Positions 54,284-60,000 of a stretch of DNA of 60,000 nucleotides are shown one piece after another. The notes below the pieces were generated by a model that had not been told where the DNA came from, did not search any database, and saw only the letters and a program-made list of their open reading frames with translations. This stretch comes from Tubulanus polymorphus. Lineage: Eukaryota; Nemertea; Palaeonemertea; Tubulaniformes; Tubulanidae. The DNA lies in assembly GCF_964204645.1 (NCBI RefSeq), contig NC_134032.1, positions 7,685,175-7,745,174 of the forward strand, in the 5' to 3' direction. Positions within the stretch are counted from its first letter, which is position 1. Each line of letters opens with the position of its first letter. The position numbers and the translations under genes were made by a program.

Positions 54284-56390
54284 AAATATCAGTGATCGTG
54301 ATCATGGTACTGTTGCTGATCGTGTCGAGTTGTGTAATCTTCAAACTATCATATCAAATACTAGCCGTAGTAAACCAACCAATTTTGAGGAATTGACTGA
54401 GGTAAAGAGTACTTCATAAATGATCACAATTTTGCCTAAGATAGCTTTGAATATTTCATATATTTTTGGCATAAATGTGATATATTTAAATACTTAAATT
54501 TAAGCAACCTAAAATAAAATTGGTTCCGACCAAAGATCTGAGGAACAAGGAAAATGTTTTCTGTACTTATGTTCGTAAAGAAAACAGGTAGGCCCATACA
54601 TCATTTATCTATTTTCAGTTTTATGTTAATCCAACTAGCTACATGGCGAGCTATCGCAATTTTAGTCCATTTGTCATCAAGTAATTTTGGAAATTTTTGA
54701 AGACGTAGGATTTTCTATGTTCACTATGCATCCTCTAATTTAGTATTAATGAACTCTTAATTTGTAGTATGTTTTAATTCAAATAGTATATACTTAGTTT
54801 GTATGCTCATGATAACTTTATGGTGTTCCACGTTAAAATATGAATAAATTGGATATATGTATCAGTAATATGAATTAATTGTCCTTAAGATTGTATCTAC
54901 TCACACTACATTCATGAGGGGGATTTTTACCTACCTTGAAGAATTGGGGATTACCAAGGGGATTTTTACCGCCAACCGTTTGGCCTAACCAGAAACCTCA
55001 GACCAGACTCGCGCCAAATTTTAGCGAAGGCCATATCATTGTGTGTGAATTGTTTCAGATTCCAGAAGTCACTCACTTCACTTTAAGCACTGTTTAGAAT
55101 CAATTGAGTGGTTTATGTGTCTCTGATTAGGCACAGGCTAAATTTGGCTTGGGTTAGTTAGCCCAAAATCCTCTCTGTGTGATTGCAGCTTTTACTTAAA
55201 CGGAGCCATTTTTAAATATACCATACAAGCACTTACTTGGCTTAAGAGGGGATGGATTCATTGAGTCATTATAGGTGCAAATTTAGTTCTAAATGATGAA
55301 TGATCAGGAAACTGACTTTTGAATACCAAAATAACAACAAACCAATATTGTGTTTTTTTCTCCAGTTGACTTCATGAATATTTTTATTTTTATTATAACT
55401 GTTAGGGGCACTTGAAAATTCTCTTGATGAGGGGTGCTTTATGATACATGTTTAAAGCTAATGCATAGAAAGAACCTTTATCTATTATCTAATGTTGAGA
55501 TATGTATTATTTACATTCAAGTCCATTCTTTTTGAAGGATAACGCTCCAGATTATGACCCAATATCTGGAGCAGATGCTGAGAACTCCGTGAATGGTGAA
55601 AATAACTAAAGTAAAATGGCTATCCAAAAAACAACATCTAAACTGATTCATTTATGAGAAGATGCTGGTACACACGTTTATTACATATCGCAGAAGAAGA
55701 GGGAATTGTCAAGGTTCTTGATTGAGGCTCGGAAAGAAGATAATTCAATTGTTTCCATGCCTGATTGCCTTTTTCCAACAAAATACTCATCCATCTTAGA
55801 AGCTGTCTGAATGGTACGTGGATTTGATAATGCTAGTCATACAGGCATTCACTTAAAAAATGTTGTAGTATAGTTGAAAGCGAGTTTATACAGTGTTCAG
55901 GTGACAAAACGATCAAGTTAGTTGGAGAATTAAAATGAATGCTGGAATACGAATCGTCTGATGAGATATTATCTCATGCACTTAGGACTTCAAAACATAA
56001 TAAACTAAACAAACCCAAACTCATTCCATTAGCGTCAGATGTGAAACAACTTTAAGGTTATATAAATGAAAATATGGAGAAGATTGCAAAAATGCTAAAG
56101 GAAAACAATTTCACCAGGGATGACTGGGGCAAATTGTGCAAATTAGCCCTACTATCGTTGTACTATTCAATCGTAGAAGAGGGGGAAGGCTTCGAGTCTT
56201 TTTGATAAAACATATAATGATGCATAACTCAATCAAAATTAACGGGACTTCGAGCTTAAAAGCCTTCCATTGTTTGAACAGAAGTTGTGCAAAAGTCTGC
56301 TAAGGATCGAAAAAATTGGCCAAAAAAACAGAATCGATGTTTCATTTTGGACAGTATATCTATGCCATAGTGAACCAGTTGATGTCATGT
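54284..56390 (+). pseudogene. Relic of a family with a tyrosine-recombinase-like C-terminus
   Basis: Exon-like pieces: DRDHGTVADRVELCNLQTII (54284-54402, bordered by TTTTCAG and GTAAAG), KLVPTKDLRNKENVFCTY (to 54587, then GTAGGC), and later HALRTSKHNKLNKPKLIPLA, DVKQL, MLKENNFTRDDWGKLCKLAL (about 55975-56200). This order resembles a family I remember (xxKWNKPxLIPLxxDVxxL, then WxxLxxLTLxRVxLFNRRR) whose C-terminus looks like a tyrosine recombinase. The C-terminal catalytic part is not seen here. Several stops; certainly dead. Confidence 0.4.
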
Positions 56391-57896
56391 ATATATTATA
56401 GAGTGGCCATAGTCTTGAAGCCCTGCCCTGCTTTCTTTTGGAAGCGATCTTTGTCGCCTCTTTAAATTTAACCCAGACGAGGAAAATACTACACAGACTA
56501 TATTTTTGATGATGTGTGAGAATATTGCTTATTTTCTAGATTTTTATTTTCTCACGACTCACAGGTCGGCCAATCTCGGTTTCATAACTTATTTGGCAGT
56601 TCTAACTCCAACTCTCTGTCTCTTTCTCAAATGTTTACTAAACATTTATAATGAAACATAAGCATTTAACTGACATGTGACAGACTGCCAAATTTACATT
56701 AAATATTCAAAAGTATGATGATACATCCAACTCTACCAATTTAATGGCCACCCTCAACCAGTTGATGATTTTGCCATTGAGAGAGATGAATGAAAAACTT
56801 TTTTTTTTGAATCAATTACCTTTCCCCAAAGCCTGCTATACTTGTTAGAGGTCCTCAGTTTATAGTCCATACACACTATTTGCTCATGTCCTACTTTACT
56901 AGAGGTCCTCAGTTGTTTGTCTAAGTCCTTGCACTTATTTTATGTAGTCTCACAATAGTAGTGAAGACTGTCCTCATTTGGTTGTGTGAGTCCACACCTT
57001 TCCATACAGACCCTCGCTCATAAGTGTAGCAAGGTAAACACAGGTGGTTTACACAAATCCTCGGAAGTCACCTTTGTGCATGCCCCTGGTCTAGTCTCGA
57101 AAGTCTAGTTAAACCCGTATGTGTACGTGCGTGCATGTGTGTGTGAAGAACGAATATATGTTACTACGCATGTGCTCTTCCCAAAAGAAATGTAGTTCCA
57201 ACAAAAAATTAATAACTACATCAACAAATAACCAATGCTTTTCGACGAAATTCAATGGGGGTAGAGATTTATAACTGCATGGGATATTTTGAAAGTTCTG
57301 AACAGAAACCAAGCCTCTGTCGCAAGTTACTTTGTACCAAAGGAAGAAAGTGTCATTTGTGAAAATGGACTTAGCAAAAAGTTTTTTTACAATAAAGTTC
57401 AAGATGTCCAACTTGTATGATATTTTTTAAATCCAATTGTGCCTGTACTCTTACGTATGGCCAGCGGGTCATGGGTGAAGGGCCCTGTTTTCAGCCGAGT
57501 GACTTTGGAATTTTCTCCCAAAGACTTTTGTTTAGAAAATCCTCTGATTGGTTAGCTTACTTCACAGCAGTTTAAATAAACGCACGTGCGAAGCATTACT
57601 GTTGCAGAAAAACTCTCTGATTCTTAATACAATAGTGCTCGGAAAATGAATATCAAGAAATTTGCGCTTGTATTCTCAAAGATGTTAAGGAAATGAGAAA
57701 CTTTAACGGAGATTAGAACAATTACACTCTTGAGACGATCTATGAATGCGATATTCATGATATATTTCGAATCCGACTTCTGACCAAAATTCTAGCTCAT
57801 CCACTGACAGTTTCTAGCTCATCCACTTGTCAGGATAACGCCCGGTTATGGAATATTGCTGATGTCGTCTTTATGTATGTTATTCAGAGCAATAAG
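56391..57896. other. Stretch without recognisable gene
   Basis: AGAGGTCCTCAGTT occurs twice near 56850-56915 with related words nearby, and a GTGTACGTGCGTGCATGTGTG run at 57118-57142. No gene is supported. Confidence 0.4.
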
Positions 57897-58076
57897 ATTT
57901 ATTTGAAATTATTACTCAACTTCAAGTGCTGCTGCCACGTCCCAACCAACCATAGCTAACATGGCAGATGAGATGCCCTGGTGAACATTTATTTGAAATT
58001 ATTACTCAACTTCAAGTGCTGCTGCCACGTCCCAACCAACCATAGCTAACATGGCAGATGAGATGCCCTGGTGAAC
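57897..58076 (+). repeat. 90-bp tandem duplication
   Basis: Positions 57897-57986 are repeated exactly, as far as I can read, at 57987-58076 (ATTTATTTGAAATTATTACT ... GGTGAAC). The unit length is a multiple of three, but no gene is evident. The perfect match indicates a recent event or an assembly duplication. Confidence 0.93.
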
Positions 58077-58084
58077 ATATTGAG

Positions 58085-58555
58085 GCGCGATGAAATCCAT
58101 CTTCCATACTGGTGGACACCTTACCTGTTTTAATCCTAAAAGCAAGTTTCATGTAAGTCCATCAAGAATTGTAGGCTCGTGTTAACATGATAATTCAAAC
58201 TGGTACTGTACTGGTGGCCATATTTGATATCAGATAACCTATACTTATAATAGGGGTGGACATCTCACCTGCCTCAATCCTCAAACTGAGTTTCATGAAA
58301 ATCAATCAAGAATTTTAGGTTGTACTCTGCTAACAAAACAATTCAAGATGTATGCCCTGGCAGCTATATTTGATGGCCAATGGTCTCTATTTTCAAAGAA
58401 GGAGCACATGTTTCCCGCCAAAAATCCATCGAGAATAAATGGCTGTAAAATGCGCAAACTCAAGATGACCACCCTGGTGGCCATATTCATCACCTCCATT
58501 TCCAATAGGGTGGAAATCTCACGTGCCCCAATCCCCACCAGGAAGACATAATGAA
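58085..58555 (+). repeat. Degenerate tandem repeat with GTGGCCATATTTGAT core
   Basis: Three to four diverged units of about 130-160 bp share TGGTGGCCATATTTGAT, AATAGGGGTGGACATCTCAC, CAATCCT and AGTTTCATGAAAATC(A/C)ATCAAGAATT. Such units are widespread in invertebrate genomes. Confidence 0.7.
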
Positions 58556-59639
58556 ATATGATTCATTTTCAAGGTGATCCGAAATTGTCACTTTTCATGC
58601 ATTCAGTATGGTGGCCAAATGGAATATCATGTGACATTGAAACACACAGGGGCTTATCAATCCACCAACTACATATTTGCTTCACATATCCTGACTCCAG
58701 GATGCCCCCCTACACTTTGTTGTGTTAAGTATGGAAGAATTAAAAGATGGTTCAGTGTTGAGTATATATAATAAATTATGTATGCACTTGACATTTAAAC
58801 TCTTCGCTACCATGCGTGACGTATATTTACGTCGCAAATATATTCATTTACAACAATTGCTGGTGTGGTGAGTCACTACGCCACTGGTGTATAGACGTAC
58901 TAAATGATCGTCTGCTTCAATTTAGTTACACTATTACTCATAGATGGCGAATCAGTGCCTCAAATACTGAACTGAATCGAATTGAATTTATGTTTGAGTG
59001 ACAACATGCACCACTTTGCACGCGAAACAAGAAGGCATGTGCATGAGTTTTTTGTCTGTATCTTTTAGCTGTTTCTTTTATAAAATGTCATCCTGGTCCA
59101 GATTTAGTAGACAGTCAATCACTACACGATAAGAATACAAAAAACTTGCTGGAAATGGATCATCACAAGTTATTCGATCAAAATCCATTGATCGATCCAC
59201 AAATCAATCAAAAAATCGATTAATAATTATTGGTGATCAATTTCTGATTTAATCGATTTAATTCTAAACAATACCATCTGATAGCTGAGGACCTTAGCTT
59301 TACAAATATATTTGGTTTGTAGGGGTGATTATTAGTATTTTCTGAGATCTAAATAAAAACACAAAAATATGTCAAAATATGGGAAATGCTCTGGTGAGGG
59401 GCGTTACATTACCTATGTTAGAGAAGAGGATAAAGATTCATGTAATATACCTTGTCCTTAATTATCATAAGGCTATTTACCACCATGACGTCAAAAATTA
59501 ATACTTTCATCCAAATATCCATGAAAAGGCTGGTCATGTATGAGGACATGAACAGCATTAGGAAGTTGATTCGTTAAAATTCAAAGAACTATTTGAAATC
59601 AGATGGCTGTCTCTTGGTGAATATGAGATTTTTTATTCG
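58556..59639. other. Stretch without recognisable gene; ATCGAT-rich patch
   Basis: At 59155-59265 ATCAAT, ATCGAT and GATCGAT words repeat (AAATCGATTAATAATTATT and similar). Otherwise nothing is recognised. Confidence 0.5.
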
Positions 59640-59940
59640 TCATTTTGAACCTTGCTCCCAATAAAAGAATCAAATTCGATAATTTGCTATATGTTGCTGC
59701 AGTTTATGATAGAGGATGGTTCATAGGAATAAATTACAACATATCTGAAGAGAACGCAGATGCCCAAATACATTTTATTTACATACAGCTGGCCGCAACA
59801 AAGCGACATATGTTGGGTGCCATTCCAACATATTTCAATTTCTAATAGCAGGATGTAGAGCTCGACAGTACGAAATAGATCAAGAGGAACTGTTGAAAGT
59901 TCAAAGGAGTTATTCCCAATTTTTGAAAACTATTGCGGTA
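59640..59940 (+). pseudogene. C-terminal domain relic of a transposon-associated protein
   Basis: LYVAAVYDRGWFIGINYNIS, EENADAQIHFIYIQ and, one frame over, SDICWVPFQHIS follow the order Y-V-A-VYD-xxW-(Y/F)-IG ... SEE-x-D-xx-I-FM ... D-x-C-WVP-xx-I. From memory this tudor-like end is found in several unannotated transposon-related proteins. A frameshift near 59785 splits it. Confidence 0.35.
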
Positions 59941-60000
59941 AGTAAACGGTATTGGAAACGATTTCAAAACATTGAAAAGCGCTGGAGAGGCGAATACCTA

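Noticed and set aside
57109-57411. 100-residue minus-strand frame
   Set aside because: Its end lies in a GT-rich simple repeat and no family pattern is visible.

Overview
The window looks like a transposon-dense stretch of an animal (metazoan) nuclear genome, probably from a marine invertebrate. Reasons: split genes with GT/AG introns, THAP, BEN, MSANTD and P2X7-type domains, piggyBac, Harbinger and Kolobok transposases, a Polinton/Maverick, and a frequent AGGCCTA-type word. No host housekeeping gene, tRNA or rRNA gene, operon or CRISPR is recognisable. Nearly every coding feature belongs to a mobile element and most are broken. The species cannot be fixed from the sequence.

Layout. (1) 1-16.1 kb is very AT-rich and holds a decayed Polinton/Maverick. 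Integrase plus chromodomain and the packaging ATPase read rightward. A zinc-finger gene, major capsid, membrane proteins, coiled-coil protein, minor capsid and the end of protein-primed DNA polymerase B read leftward. The two transcription blocks converge on three hairpins (4.54-5.14 kb). One Harbinger (7.83-10.02 kb) sits inside a membrane-protein gene and another (from 16.13 kb) cuts off the polymerase. (2) 18.2-23.4 kb is repeats: a 1.9-kb array of 31-bp units, an inverted-repeat MITE, a GTTCGAAC-rich tract and a reverse-transcriptase fragment. (3) 23.4-28.2 kb is a multi-exon THAP/Kolobok-type transposase facing a P2X7-like cysteine-rich gene tail to tail. After a patchwork of repeated pieces (28.2-29.6 kb), a second, decayed copy of the same gene pair lies at 31.6-32.8 kb. 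(4) 33.9-41 kb holds retroelement relics (SGNH domain, copia-type gag), a piggyBac end, a BEN-domain gene and a nearly intact piggyBac transposase. (5) 42.36-49.89 kb is a giant palindrome: two arms of about 2.65-2.8 kb around a 2.1-kb core with a multi-exon gene of an uncharacterised family whose acidic-residue layout suggests a PIN/FEN-like nuclease. It interrupts a retroelement relic and is flanked by a possible 3-bp target duplication. (6) 49.9-60 kb holds relics: integrase, a second piggyBac, a possible tyrosine-recombinase family gene, and tandem repeats.

How the parts relate. The Polinton genes once formed one self-replicating, capsid-encoding element, and single stops or frameshifts now inactivate almost all of them. 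The best candidates for something little described are the palindromic element with its nuclease-like gene, the repeated Kolobok/P2X7-like gene pairing, and the hairpin cluster at the Polinton convergence point. All assignments are from reading translated sequence and remembered family patterns; no database search was run.
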